Numbered from the stretch's first letter, positions 28,337-37,623 are shown. The stretch: 64,000 nt of DNA from Candidatus Accumulibacter sp. ACC003 (GCF_907163085.1 NZ_CAJQTX010000009.1:558001-622000), one strand, 5' to 3'. Notes: generated by a model not told the origin, from the sequence alone. Numbers and translations: made by a program.

Positions 28337-28762
28337 TGGCGGCCGTTTAGCGCGCCACCGCGGCAGCGGCGGTGCGGCGCCACGCGTTGCGGCCAGCGCA
28401 TCGCGATTCCTCGGCGAAGCACAGCCAGCGATTTGGCGCGTTCTTCGCGTCGCCGCAAACGTCGCCAGCCCGCTGGCCAGGCGTTGCGGCTCGTTCCGGC
28501 GCCGCTTTCCGCAACCGGACCTGCGCGCGTAAACACCTGATCAGCAAGATATTGTTCCATCTTGGCGGGATGGTTTTCGCAATACACAAGCGCCCTCGCA
28601 TAAATAAAAGATGTGCCATAATCGTGCCGCCTTCTTGCCACCGTGCCAGCGCTGTGTGGTTTTTTGGTACAGCGGCCGAGAACAATGCCCGACGAAGAGG
28701 CAGGTGGCCAGCGACCGGGTCCGCGAGGACCGTATTTTCAGCTGTCAAAGGAGGATTGTCCC
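28337..28762. other. intergenic region upstream of TRAP genes
   Basis: About 425 bp with no convincing gene. The right part (28545-28630) is clearly AT-richer (CATAAATAAAAGATG, CCATAATCG) and is the probable promoter zone of the dctQM-like operon. A CATAAT -10-like hexamer lies near 28617 but without a good -35. A strong Shine-Dalgarno (AAAGGAGGA, 28747-28755) precedes the GTG start. Confidence 0.45.
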
Positions 28763-29350
28763 GTGAATGCTTTACTCAAGCTGTCGACTCTGATCGACGG
28801 TCTTACCGAACGCGTCGGCAAGAGCATCATCTGGCTGGTTCTGATCGTTACGCTGATCGGCGCGGGCAACGCCGTCATGCGCTACACCATCGACTACAGC
28901 TCGAATGCCTTTCTCGAGATCCAGTGGTACCTGTTCTCGGCGATCTTTCTTCTTGGATCGGGCTACACGCTGATGCGCAACGAGCACGTGCGCATCGACC
29001 TCATCGCTGGCCGCTTTTCGAAGCGCGGACAGGCGTGGATCGACGTCTTCGGGATCATCTTCTTTTTGCTGCCGATGGCCATCGCGATCATGTACATGTC
29101 GTGGCCGATCTTCCTCCTCGCGTTTCATAACAACGAGCAATCGAGCAACGCTGGCGGACTGACGATCTGGCCGGTACGCCTGCTGGTACCGATCGGCTTC
29201 TTTCTGCTGGTCATTCAGGGCGTCTCGGAATTGATCAAGCGAATCGGTTTTATCCAGGGACTTTGTCCCGATCCGACCGCCAAGCCCCACAAACCGACCG
29301 CTGAAGAAGAGCTGGCGCTGGCCATCAAGGCCCGGCAGGGAGAACTCTGA
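28763..29350 (+). CDS. TRAP transporter small permease subunit (DctQ-type)
   Basis: A 195-residue integral membrane protein with four predicted helices (IIWLVLIVTLIGAGNAVMR, the WYLFSAIFLLGSGYTLM segment, FFLLPMAIAIMYMSW, LLVPIGFFLLVIQGV) and the family motif NEHVRIDLI. It is the small subunit of a sodium-dependent TRAP transporter. The start is GTG at 28763, supported by AAAGGAGGA 7 nt upstream; no better ATG lies in frame. Its stop and the dctM-like start share one base (TGATG). Confidence 0.88.
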   Translation: MNALLKLSTLIDGLTERVGKSIIWLVLIVTLIGAGNAVMRYTIDYSSNAFLEIQWYLFSAIFLLGSGYTLMRNEHVRIDLIAGRFSKRGQAWIDVFGIIFFLLPMAIAIMYMSWPIFLLAFHNNEQSSNAGGLTIWPVRLLVPIGFFLLVIQGVSELIKRIGFIQGLCPDPTAKPHKPTAEEELALAIKARQGEL

Positions 29351-30864
29351 TGACCGAGTTCCTGATCCACAACATGGCGCCGATCATCTTCGCGTCGATG
29401 GTCCTCTTCCTGCTCGTCGGTTTCCCGGTAGCCTTCGCGCTGGCCGCCAACGGCATCTTCTTCGGTTTGATCGGCATCGAGCTCGGTCTGCTCGGGCCGC
29501 AGCTGTTCCAGGCGCTGCCCGACCGCATTTTCGGCGTCATGAGCAACGACACCTTGCTGGCCATCCCCTTCTTCACGTTCATGGGTCTGATCCTCGAACG
29601 CTCGGGAATGGCCGAGGACCTGCTCGACACCATCGGTCAGCTGTTCGGACCGCTGCGCGGCGGTCTCGCCTTCGCGGTGATTTTCGTCGGCGCGCTGCTC
29701 GCCGCGACCACCGGCGTGGTCGCCGCATCGGTGATTTCGATGGGACTGATCTCGCTGCCGATCATGCTGCGCTACGGCTACAACACCAAACTGGCGACCG
29801 GTATCATCGCCGCGTCCGGAACGCTGGCGCAGATCCTGCCGCCATCGCTGGTGCTGATCATCATGGCCGACCAGTTGGGCAAGTCGGTCGGCGACATGTA
29901 CCAGGGTGCATTCATTCCAGCGATCGTGCTGACCTTCATGTATGTCGGTTACGTGGCGCTGGTGGCGATCTTCAGACCCGACTGGGTGCCGGCGCTGCCC
30001 GCCGCGGCCCGGACGCTGCACGGCGGCAAATTGTTCGTGCGCGCGCTGACGACCATGGTGCCGCCGCTGATGCTGATCTTCCTGGTACTCGGCACGATCT
30101 TCATGGGCATAGCGACGCCAACCGAGGGCGGCGCGATGGGCGCCACCGGCGCACTGATCATGGCCCTGGTGCGTCGGCGACTGTCGCTGGCGCTGCTCAA
30201 GCAGGCGATGGAATCGACCGCCAAGCTGACCACCTTCGTGATCTTCATCCTGGTTGGTGCGCGCGTCTTCTCGCTGACTTTCTATGGCGTCGACGGGCAC
30301 CGCTGGGTCGAGCATCTGCTTACCGGACTGCCGGGCGGCGAGGTCGGCTTCCTGATCGTGGTCAACGTGCTGGTCTTCCTGCTGGCGTTCTTCCTCGACT
30401 TTTTCGAGCTCTCGTTCATCGTCGTGCCGCTGCTCGGGCCAGTCGCACAAGCGCTGGGGATCGACCTGATCTGGTTCGGGATTCTGTTGGCGGTGAACAT
30501 GCAGACCTCGTTCATGCACCCACCTTTTGGTTTTGCGCTGTTTTTCCTGCGCTCGGTGGCGCCGGCCTCGGTCAAGACTACCGACATCTACTGGGGTGCG
30601 ATTCCCTTCGTCTGCATTCAGGTGATCATGGTCGGCCTGCTGATCGCCTTCCCGCAATTGGTAACCTTTGGCCTCGACAAGAAGGTCAAGGTCGATCTCG
30701 ACACGGTCGAAATCGACATCCCGACGTCGGACTATGGCGGCAGCGGCGGCTACGGCGCTCCGGCGGTGCCCGACGCACTCGACGCGCCGAAGCAGGACAA
30801 GCCCAGGCCCGGAGCGGCCGCTACCGACGCCATTCTCGACATGCTCAAGGAGCAGGGCAAGTAG
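29350..30864 (+). CDS. TRAP transporter large permease subunit (DctM-type)
   Basis: A 504-residue membrane protein with about twelve helices forming the substrate/Na+ translocation path. Typical motifs are visible, for example AATTGVVAASVISMGLISLP, ASGTLAQILPPS and FMGIATPTEGGAMGA. The last ~70 residues, after the final helix (VIMVGLLIAFPQLVTF), form a hydrophilic Gly/Pro/Ala-rich tail ending ILDMLKEQGK, which makes the protein longer than most DctM subunits (usually around 430). Together with its small subunit and the TakP-like binding protein nearby it probably imports a carboxylate or 2-oxoacid. Confidence 0.9.
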   Translation: MTEFLIHNMAPIIFASMVLFLLVGFPVAFALAANGIFFGLIGIELGLLGPQLFQALPDRIFGVMSNDTLLAIPFFTFMGLILERSGMAEDLLDTIGQLFGPLRGGLAFAVIFVGALLAATTGVVAASVISMGLISLPIMLRYGYNTKLATGIIAASGTLAQILPPSLVLIIMADQLGKSVGDMYQGAFIPAIVLTFMYVGYVALVAIFRPDWVPALPAAARTLHGGKLFVRALTTMVPPLMLIFLVLGTIFMGIATPTEGGAMGATGALIMALVRRRLSLALLKQAMESTAKLTTFVIFILVGARVFSLTFYGVDGHRWVEHLLTGLPGGEVGFLIVVNVLVFLLAFFLDFFELSFIVVPLLGPVAQALGIDLIWFGILLAVNMQTSFMHPPFGFALFFLRSVAPASVKTTDIYWGAIPFVCIQVIMVGLLIAFPQLVTFGLDKKVKVDLDTVEIDIPTSDYGGSGGYGAPAVPDALDAPKQDKPRPGAAATDAILDMLKEQGK

Positions 30865-30911
30865 CCGGCAACGTCTGCCGACCCGCACGGCAGCCAGCCG
30901 TGCGGCGCGCG

Positions 30912-30945
30912 AAAAAAAACGGCGGCCATTGGCCGCCGTTTTTTT
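30912..30945. terminator. bidirectional intrinsic terminator
   Basis: ACGGCGGCC / GGCCGCCGT stem around an ATT loop, flanked by eight A on the left and seven T on the right. It works on paper in both directions and separates the dctM-like gene from the convergent binding-protein gene. Confidence 0.9.
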
Positions 30946-30954
30946 CGCCGAAAA

Positions 30955-30973
30955 GGAGCCGGTGTCCGGCTCC
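30955..30973 (-). terminator. second hairpin downstream of the TRAP binding-protein gene
   Basis: GGAGCCGG-TGT-CCGGCTCC is a perfect 8-bp stem. Read on the minus strand it lies 28 nt after the binding-protein stop and is followed by TTTT, so it forms a first terminator before the bidirectional one. Confidence 0.65.
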
Positions 30974-31001
30974 CTGCGACGGGCGCTATTTCAGAGGCAA
31001 C

Positions 31002-32144
31002 TTACTTGATGGTCGCCAGGTAGTTCGAGTACGAACCTTCGGCGATGCGGAACCAGAGCACTTCGTCGTCCATGAACTTCTTGTAGTCGTCGTAGATTTT
31101 CTTGAACTCGGCATTCTTCGCCGACGTTTCGGCGTAGACCTCCATCGCCGCCTTGTGCGACGCGTCCATCACGGCCTTCGGAAACTGCCGCAGTTGCGTA
31201 CCCGAACCAACCAGCTCCTTGAGCGCGATCGGGTTCTTGGCGTCGTACTTGGCCATCATGTCGACGTGTGCGTCGGCGCAAGCCATGTGCAGGATCGCCT
31301 TGTACTCCGGCGACAGCTCGGCGTACTTGGCGCTGTTGACATAGACCGACAGCTGCGGACCACCTTCCCACCAACCCGGATAGTAGTAGTACTTGGCGAC
31401 CTTGTTGAAGCCGAGCTTCTGATCGTCGTAGGGGCCGACCCACTCGGCGGCGTCGATGGTGCCCTTCTCGAGTGACGGATAGATGTCGCCGCCCGGGATC
31501 TGCTGCGGAACCGCTCCCAGCTTGGTCAGCACCTCGCCAGCGAATCCCCCGATACGAATCTTCAGCCCCTGGATGTCGGCGACCGTCTTGATTTCGTTGC
31601 GGAACCAGCCGCCCATCTGCGTGCCGGTATTACCGCAGGGAATTGGCACGATATTGGACTTGCCGAAGAACTCACCCAACAACTTGCCGCCGTTGCCGTA
31701 ACGCATCCAGGCATCGAGCTGGCGGTTGTTCATTCCGAAGGGAATGGCGCAGTCGAAGGCGTAAGTCGGATCCTTGCCGAAGAAATAGTACGACGCCGTA
31801 TGCGCCATTTCCACGGTGTTGTCCTTGACCGCGTCGAACACTGCGGGACCGGGAACGATTTCGCCGCCGGCGAAGACCTGGATCTGGAACTTGCCGCCGG
31901 TAGCTTCGGCGACGCGTTTGGCCATCACCTCAGCGCCACCATAGATGGTGTCGAGACTCTTCGGGAAACTCGAGGCGAGGCGCCAGTGAATCTCGGCACC
32001 GGCGCCTGGCGCGGCGGCCGGAGCCGCTGCTGGAGCCGCCGCGGTGCTTGCCGCGGGTTTGGCTTCCTCCTTCTTGCCACACGCCACCAGGCCCAAAGCG
32101 GCTGCGCCCGCCCCTGCTTTTGCTAAAAAATTTCGTCTTTCCAC
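31002..32144 (-). CDS. TRAP transporter substrate-binding protein (DctP/TakP-type), lipoprotein
   Basis: A 380-residue periplasmic solute receptor of the TakP/DctP family. The GTG start has GAGGAG upstream. The N terminus MERRNFLAKAG has a twin-arginine motif and a lipobox LVAC, followed by an Ala/Pro linker (about 25-50), so it is probably a Tat-exported, membrane-tethered receptor. Conserved ligand-site segments are CGNTGTQMGGWFRN and GLKIRIGGFAGEV. TakP relatives bind pyruvate and other 2-oxoacids; the true ligand is unknown. It is convergent to the permease genes instead of joining their operon. Confidence 0.88.
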   Translation of the reverse strand: MERRNFLAKAGAGAAALGLVACGKKEEAKPAASTAAAPAAAPAAAPGAGAEIHWRLASSFPKSLDTIYGGAEVMAKRVAEATGGKFQIQVFAGGEIVPGPAVFDAVKDNTVEMAHTASYYFFGKDPTYAFDCAIPFGMNNRQLDAWMRYGNGGKLLGEFFGKSNIVPIPCGNTGTQMGGWFRNEIKTVADIQGLKIRIGGFAGEVLTKLGAVPQQIPGGDIYPSLEKGTIDAAEWVGPYDDQKLGFNKVAKYYYYPGWWEGGPQLSVYVNSAKYAELSPEYKAILHMACADAHVDMMAKYDAKNPIALKELVGSGTQLRQFPKAVMDASHKAAMEVYAETSAKNAEFKKIYDDYKKFMDDEVLWFRIAEGSYSNYLATIK

Positions 32145-32186
32145 AACTTGTCTCCTCTAGTGTTCTTGTAAAGTTGTTGCCAGGCG

Positions 32187-32192
32187 ATTATA
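32187..32192 (-). promoter_or_regulatory. -10 element of the TRAP binding-protein gene
   Basis: On the minus strand these bases read TATAAT, a perfect sigma-70 -10 hexamer, about 43 nt upstream of the GTG start. The matching -35 position (ATTTCA, 17-bp spacing) is weak, so activation or a strong -10 alone would be needed. Confidence 0.5.
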
Positions 32193-32411
32193 GCGAAAGG
32201 AATCGGCGATGAAATACGGATTTACCGATAGCTCGCTTCGAGCGATGGATGGCTAACGGGAGCATCGATAAGGCCGTAGGGAATCGCTTTCCGAGGTGCC
32301 CTTGGCGCTGGCCACGACAGGCAGTCGGCAAAGCGAAAAGGGCACTCGTCTGCGCCCGGGTGGCCGCCGGCCGCGCTACGGCGGGGTACAGCGAAGCGCA
32401 GCGCGCACCGG

Positions 32412-33776
32412 CTAACGGCCGGCGATCTTCATCTGTTCGACGAGCAGCGAACCGACCTGCTTCGATCCCCGCACCAGGACATCGTTGCCGACCGCCGCGA
32501 TGTTCCTGAACATGTCGCGAAGATTGCCGGCGATGGTGATTCCTTCGACCGGGTAAGCAATCTTGCCGTCCTCGATCCAGTAGCCGGCGGCGCCGCGCGA
32601 GTAGTCACCGGTGACGTAGTTGACGCCATGCCCGAGCAACTCGGTGACCAGCAGGCCGCGCCCCATTTTCTTGAGCAGACCGCGAAAATCGCGCTTGCCG
32701 GGACGGACGATCAGATTGTGACAACCGCCGGCGTTGGCGGTCGTCACCATGCCCAGTTTGCGCGCCGTGTAGGCGCTCAGGAAGTAGCCCTGCAGCCGGC
32801 CGTCGACGACCAGTTCGCGGTCATGCGTGGCGACGCCGTCGCTGTCGAAATAAGAACTCGCCAGGGCGCCTGCCAGGTGTGGTCGCTCGCTGATTTGCAG
32901 TTTTTTCGAGAAAACGCGCTTGCCCAGGCTGTCGACCAGGAAAGACGTCTTGCGGTACAGGCTGCCACCGCTGACGGCATGCACAAAGTGGCCGATCAGC
33001 GACGAGGCGAGTGGTGCTTCGAAAAGAACCGGTACCTTACAGGTCTTGATCTTGCGCGCGCCGAGACGCGACAGTGCTCGCCGGGCGGCGTGCTCACCGA
33101 TCGACTCGGCGCTGCCGATGGCCTGCGGATCGCGAGCAATCGAATACCAGTCGTCACGCTGCATGCGCTCATTCTCGCCGGCAATCATCGAGCACGACAG
33201 GTAATGCCGCGAGGTCGGGTAGCCGCCGATGAAACCCAGGCTGTTGGCCGAAATGAAATGCCCTTCCTGGGTCGAGACGCTGGCGCCTTCGGAGTTGCTG
33301 AGCTGTGGGCCGACGGCGAAAGCCGCCTGCTCGCAACGCTGCGCAAGCTCGACGGCGCCTTCGACCGAGAGCAGCCAGGGGTGGTAGAGATCAAGGCTCG
33401 GCAAGCGCTCGCTGGCGATCGCCAGCAGCTCGGCAGCGGGCAGGCCGGCACAGGGATCGGCGGCGGTAAAGCGGGCGATGTTCAGTGCCGCGTCTACGGT
33501 TTCGCGCAGCGCCGTCGGCGAAAAATCGGAGGTGCTGGCCTGCCCTTTTCGCTGCCCGAGGTAGACCGCGACGGCAATCGCCTTGTCGCGGTTGTATTCG
33601 ATCGTTTCGATCTCGCCGCGGCGAACCGTTACCGACTGACCGAAGCCGTCCGAGACGTCGACCTCGCAGGCGCTCGCGCCGTTCTTTTCGGCATGCGCAA
33701 GAACGTCTCGCGCCAGTTGCTGCAGGGTGTCGACACGGTGACTGAAGCGCGATTCGCTAACGGCTGAACGGGGCAT
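32412..33776 (-). CDS. pmbA: metalloprotease PmbA/TldE
   Basis: A 454-residue TldE subunit of the TldD/TldE protease, which matures modified peptides and degrades CcdA-type antitoxins. The start at 33776 (MPRSAVSES) is preferred to the open frame reaching 33809. Family landmarks include YLGQRKGQAST, PTSRHYLSCS, GDYSRGAAGYWIEDGKI and the C-terminal NDVLVRGSKQVGSLLVEQMKIAG. As expected for TldE it lacks the HExxxH zinc site, which resides in TldD; tldD is not in this window. It is divergent from yjgA, a conserved pairing in proteobacteria. Confidence 0.92.
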   Translation of the reverse strand: MPRSAVSESRFSHRVDTLQQLARDVLAHAEKNGASACEVDVSDGFGQSVTVRRGEIETIEYNRDKAIAVAVYLGQRKGQASTSDFSPTALRETVDAALNIARFTAADPCAGLPAAELLAIASERLPSLDLYHPWLLSVEGAVELAQRCEQAAFAVGPQLSNSEGASVSTQEGHFISANSLGFIGGYPTSRHYLSCSMIAGENERMQRDDWYSIARDPQAIGSAESIGEHAARRALSRLGARKIKTCKVPVLFEAPLASSLIGHFVHAVSGGSLYRKTSFLVDSLGKRVFSKKLQISERPHLAGALASSYFDSDGVATHDRELVVDGRLQGYFLSAYTARKLGMVTTANAGGCHNLIVRPGKRDFRGLLKKMGRGLLVTELLGHGVNYVTGDYSRGAAGYWIEDGKIAYPVEGITIAGNLRDMFRNIAAVGNDVLVRGSKQVGSLLVEQMKIAGR

Positions 33777-33892
33777 GGGGCGGTGACCAAAAGCAAAAGT
33801 CGCTATCATAGCAGTTCCCCGGAGACCACCCGTTCCGGCTTTTCACCCCCTGCGCAGGCCAGTGGCCACCGCGATAGACGAGTCAGCAGACA

Positions 33893-34444
33893 ATGGACAC
33901 CCCCGAAGAAGAGCAGACTGCGCCATCCAAGACGCAGCGCAAGCGGGCCATGGAGGCTCTCCAGGAGCTCGGCAAGGAACTCGTCGACCTGCCGGCCGAC
34001 CGCATGAAGCGGGTCGAGATGCCCGACGATTTGCGCGAGGCGGTGCGGGCGACGCAGCGCATGACGCGGCACGACGAGGCGCGGCGCCGACAACTGCAGT
34101 ACGTCGGCCGGCTGATGCGCGACGTGGACCCGGAGCCGATTCGCCGCTCGCTGGCGGTCGTTCGCGGTGACTCCGTCGACGAGACGGCGAAACTGCACCG
34201 CATCGAGCGCCTGCGCAGCGAATTGCTGGCCGACGAAGGAGTCCTCTACGGAATTGCCGAAGCCTGCCCGTCGGTAGACCTGCAGCGTCTGCGCTCGCTA
34301 CGCCGTGCGGCGCTGCTCGAACAGACGCAGGGCAAAGCACCGCGCAGCTACCGCGCGCTCTTCCAGCTGCTCAAGGAAATGGATGGCGCGACGCAGGCCA
34401 AATCCGCCGACGAGGATCATGACAATGACGACGATCAAGGCTGA
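33893..34444 (+). CDS. darP: ribosome-associated protein YjgA/DarP (DUF615)
   Basis: A 183-residue, highly charged helical protein of the DUF615 family. In Escherichia coli, YjgA (DarP) binds late 50S ribosome precursors and helps their assembly. Visible family segments are KRAMEALQELGKELVDLP, RRQLQYVGRLMRD and the C-terminal RSYRALFQLLKEM. The Asp-rich C-terminal tail (DEDHDNDDD) overlaps the mog start. It is divergent from pmbA with 116 bp between starts. Confidence 0.92.
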   Translation: MDTPEEEQTAPSKTQRKRAMEALQELGKELVDLPADRMKRVEMPDDLREAVRATQRMTRHDEARRRQLQYVGRLMRDVDPEPIRRSLAVVRGDSVDETAKLHRIERLRSELLADEGVLYGIAEACPSVDLQRLRSLRRAALLEQTQGKAPRSYRALFQLLKEMDGATQAKSADEDHDNDDDQG

Positions 34445-35033
34445 CCGCGAACTGCTGATCGGCCTGCTGTCGATCAGCGACCGTGCCTCGCAAGGCGTCT
34501 ATCAGGACCAGGGAATCCCGGCTCTCGAGGAGTGGTTCGAGCGCGCGCTGCGCAGCCCGTGGCGGACGGTCACGCGCCTGATCGCCGACGACCAGGCGTC
34601 GATCGAAAGAGCCTTGATCGAACTGGTCGACGCGCTCGGCTGCCAGCTGGTCCTGACTACCGGCGGCACCGGCCCGGCGCTCCGCGACGTCACGCCGGAG
34701 GCGACCCTGGCCGTCGCCGACAAGCTGATGCCCGGTTTCGGCGAGGAGATGCGGCGGATCAGCCTGAACTTCGTGCCGACCGCGATCCTCTCGCGGCAGC
34801 TCGGGGTGATCCGTGGCCAGGCGCTGATCCTTAATCTACCGGGGCAACCCAAGTCGATCAGGGAAACGCTGGAGGGCGTGAAAGCAGCCGACGGCACGGT
34901 GCTGGTCAACGGCATTTTCGCCGCCGTTCCCTACTGCATCGACCTGTTGGGCGGTCCCTACGTCGAAACCGCCGACGAGGTCGTCAAAGCCTTCCGACCC
35001 AAGTCGGCGCTCCGGCCAGCGCCAAAAGACTGA
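34419..35033 (+). CDS. mog: molybdopterin adenylyltransferase
   Basis: Adenylates molybdopterin for molybdenum insertion in cofactor synthesis. The 204-residue MogA-type protein has the MPT-binding signature TTGGTGPALRDVTPEAT (about 83-99) and ILNLPGQPKSIRE. The ATG at 34419 overlaps the yjgA end by 26 bp; an in-frame ATG two codons later (34425) is an equally possible start. Its stop is 12 bp from the convergent PilZ-like gene. Confidence 0.92.
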   Translation: MTMTTIKADRELLIGLLSISDRASQGVYQDQGIPALEEWFERALRSPWRTVTRLIADDQASIERALIELVDALGCQLVLTTGGTGPALRDVTPEATLAVADKLMPGFGEEMRRISLNFVPTAILSRQLGVIRGQALILNLPGQPKSIRETLEGVKAADGTVLVNGIFAAVPYCIDLLGGPYVETADEVVKAFRPKSALRPAPKD

Positions 35034-35045
35034 GGGCGGCGCGCC

Positions 35046-36575
35046 TCAAGAAAGCTTCTGGACGTGGAAACGACCGATTTCGAAGTCGCTGCCGGTCTCT
35101 TCCAGGTCCACCGGCCGCAAGGAAAACAGCCGGCCGTCGTGGCTGAACTCGACCGCTTCACGGACGTTGAAGCCACCGAGCGGCAAGACGATGCGCTCGA
35201 CGCCCGCCTGGCCACCATCACACAACCAGATCCCGGGAATGGCGATCGCCGCCGAGAAGCCGCTGCGGCGCGGTCGCAACTCGATGCTTTGCGCCTGCCT
35301 GGCTAGCACCTGCACGCCCAGGTTGGCGCGCCGGGCGGTATTCCGGCTGAAGCGGCGGGCCACCCCGAGCAACCAGTTTTGGCCGCCTTCCGGCTGCGCG
35401 CAGAGCAGCGCGCCAAGCTTGGCCTGTACCGCCGGTGCGTCGTCCAGGTAGGCGCGGAAGCCGCCAAGACTGACGTTCTCGACGACCCAGTTTTCGATAT
35501 TTGGCACATCGGTCGGACTTGGCTGAACTCCGGAGAACACCGTATAGCTTTCGTCGAAACCACGCAGCACCAGCATTCGCGTCGTCACCGCGTGTCGCCG
35601 ATGCTGCCGCTGCGGCGGTCGCAGGGCCCAGTGCAGGCGCAGATGACGCAGGACCGGCAGCAACACACGCTGAGTATACTTGCCACCAAGATTGAGGTCC
35701 GGCGGCACCTCACCCTGCTCGACAACGTGGATCAGTTCGTCGAGCGCCTGCGGCGCCGTCGCTGGCGAGAAGTAGCGTAGGCCCGATTGCTGCGCCGTCG
35801 GCGGCCGCGCCAGTCGCAGCGGCGCCAGACCATTGCCGGCGTCGACCCAGTACACGCTGTCGGCAGAGCAATGCGGCGACAACACGAAGTGTGGCAGGAA
35901 GTGGGCAATCAGCCGGTCTGCCAGCTCGATCTGCAAGGGCATCAAGCTGTCCACCGACGAGGTCGCAAAAACCACCGCATGCAGGTATTGCTGCGCAACG
36001 CTGCTCAGGCCGCTCTGCGCGGGATAGAGCTGTAGGGATTTCTGCGTGTGGGCAGCCGGCTCGGCCGCCAGATAGTTTGTCCCCAGGGACTTCCAAATGT
36101 CTTCGGCACTGCTGCGGTAGCGATACGCCAGCCACTTGAGCTGCGCGCAGCGAGCGGCTTGCGTGCGCAGCATGGCCAGTGGCACGGACGCTCCGAAGGC
36201 CTCGCTGCCCTTGCTTTTGGGGTCGAGTCGGGCGCGTTCGAGGCAGCCGTTGTAAAGCGCGGCAATGTCGTGCCAATAGCCATAGTTTCTCGCCCACTGG
36301 CGCTCCTCTTCGACTCTCGACAGGCGTGGCGCCTGCAGGTAGTCGCGCAGCAGCGGCCGCAGATGCGCCTGCGCGGCTTCGTCGAGCTGGCGAAGCACGT
36401 CGAAATAGCGGTCCAGGCGAAAATGCTCGGCGTGCTCCAGCGACTCGAACCAGCCCCGCACCTCGTCGATGGCCTTGGCCGGTTTGTCGAGGTGCAGCTC
36501 GGCAAGGATCCGCTTCAACTCTTTCGGGTCAGCGAGCGGATGGTCGGGACGTTGCGGAAAGAAACTGAGGCGCAT
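35046..36575 (-). CDS. large protein with C-terminal PilZ-like domain
   Basis: A 509-residue cytoplasmic protein without signal or membrane segments. The first ~330 residues are helical with no family I recognise. From about 330 on there is RQHRR (RxxxR) and then ENVSLGGF, which fits the (D/N)xSxxG cyclic di-GMP-binding motif of PilZ, so a c-di-GMP receptor role is plausible. The start at 36575 (MRLSFFPQRP) is chosen since the frame up to 36761 reads as noise. It is divergent from thyA. Confidence 0.65.
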   Translation of the reverse strand: MRLSFFPQRPDHPLADPKELKRILAELHLDKPAKAIDEVRGWFESLEHAEHFRLDRYFDVLRQLDEAAQAHLRPLLRDYLQAPRLSRVEEERQWARNYGYWHDIAALYNGCLERARLDPKSKGSEAFGASVPLAMLRTQAARCAQLKWLAYRYRSSAEDIWKSLGTNYLAAEPAAHTQKSLQLYPAQSGLSSVAQQYLHAVVFATSSVDSLMPLQIELADRLIAHFLPHFVLSPHCSADSVYWVDAGNGLAPLRLARPPTAQQSGLRYFSPATAPQALDELIHVVEQGEVPPDLNLGGKYTQRVLLPVLRHLRLHWALRPPQRQHRRHAVTTRMLVLRGFDESYTVFSGVQPSPTDVPNIENWVVENVSLGGFRAYLDDAPAVQAKLGALLCAQPEGGQNWLLGVARRFSRNTARRANLGVQVLARQAQSIELRPRRSGFSAAIAIPGIWLCDGGQAGVERIVLPLGGFNVREAVEFSHDGRLFSLRPVDLEETGSDFEIGRFHVQKLS

Positions 36576-36701
36576 GGGGAACACGACCTTGTCGAGAGCC
36601 GGCGAGGGAAGACGGCGAATTGTAAACCAGGACGCGGTCGAAATTTGATCGGCTGTTGCCGCCTGGCGGTGAGCAGGCGATCTGGCGCGGGCAACTGCTG
36701 C

Positions 36702-36730
36702 TGTTTGGCGACGAGCTACTACTCTACAAT
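36702..36730 (+). promoter_or_regulatory. candidate thyA promoter
   Basis: TGTTTG (36702-36707) and TACAAT (36725-36730) are separated by 17 bp, with the thyA start 30 bp downstream. The -10 is close to consensus and the -35 is poor. Confidence 0.4.
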
Positions 36731-36759
36731 TCGGGCTGACAGATCGACCGGTAGAACGC

Positions 36760-37581
36760 ATGCAACAATATCTTCAGCTGATGCGCCACGTCCTCGAACA
36801 CGGCAACACCAAGGCTGACCGCACCGGCACCGGCACCTGCTCGGTGTTTGGCTGGCAGATGCGCTTCGACCTCGGCGACGGCTTCCCGCTGTTGACCACC
36901 AAGAAGCTGCACCTGCGGTCGATCATCCACGAGCTGTTATGGTTCCTGCAGGGCGACACCAACACCGCCTACCTGCGCGAGAACGGCGTCCGCATCTGGG
37001 ACGAATGGGCTGACGAGAACGGTGAGCTGGGCCCGGTCTACGGCCACCAGTGGCGACACTGGCAAACGGCGGACGGGCGTGAAATCGACCAACTCGCGCA
37101 ACTCGTCGCCAGTCTGAAAAACAACCCCGATTCGCGTCGCCATCTGGTGACTGCCTGGAATCCTGGCGACGTCGAGCGCATGGCGCTGCCGCCCTGCCAC
37201 GCCCTGTTCCAGTTCTACGTCGCCGCCGCGACCGCCGCCGACGTCGATCGTCGTCCAAAGCTTTCCTGCCAGTTGTACCAGCGCAGCGCCGACATTTTCC
37301 TCGGTGTGCCGTTCAACATCGCTTCGTACGCCTTGCTGACGCTGATGCTGGCGCAGGTCTGTGGCTACCAGCCCGGCGACTTTGTGCACACCCTGGGTGA
37401 CGCGCACCTCTACAGTAATCACGTCGAGCAGGCGCGGCTGCAATTGACTCGTGCACCACGCCCACTGCCGAGCATGCGCCTCAATCCGGCGGTAGACGAC
37501 CTGTTCGCCTTCCGCTTTCAGGACTTCAGCCTGATGGCTTACGATCCGCATCCGCACATCACGGCGCCGATTGCGGTTTGA
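36760..37581 (+). CDS. thyA: thymidylate synthase
   Basis: Methylates dUMP to dTMP with methylene-tetrahydrofolate. The 273-residue protein has the nucleophile C146 in [12 protein letters not shown], the folate/dUMP site QLYQRSAD and the C-terminal ITAPIAV. It is about nine residues longer than the Escherichia coli enzyme because of an Ala/Asp-rich insertion ([11 protein letters not shown]) just after the FQFYV strand. It is followed 42 bp later by folA, the usual thyA-folA pair, which regenerates the folate consumed. Confidence 0.96.
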   Translation: MQQYLQLMRHVLEHGNTKADRTGTGTCSVFGWQMRFDLGDGFPLLTTKKLHLRSIIHELLWFLQGDTNTAYLRENGVRIWDEWADENGELGPVYGHQWRHWQTADGREIDQLAQLVASLKNNPDSRRHLVTAWNPGDVERMALPPCHALFQFYVAAATAADVDRRPKLSCQLYQRSADIFLGVPFNIASYALLTLMLAQVCGYQPGDFVHTLGDAHLYSNHVEQARLQLTRAPRPLPSMRLNPAVDDLFAFRFQDFSLMAYDPHPHITAPIAV

Positions 37582-37623
37582 GGCCATGATCAACGATAGA
37601 GGGCAGCGCCGCCGGGGTCGCCG

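Noticed and set aside
28545-28580. Sigma-54 promoter upstream of the TRAP genes
   Set aside because: A TGGC element is present but the GG-N10-GC spacing is not met.
29215-30888. 557-residue open frame on the minus strand
   Set aside because: Antisense to the dctM-like gene; composition is His/Arg/Asp/Gln-rich with no domain, a product of GC-rich third positions.
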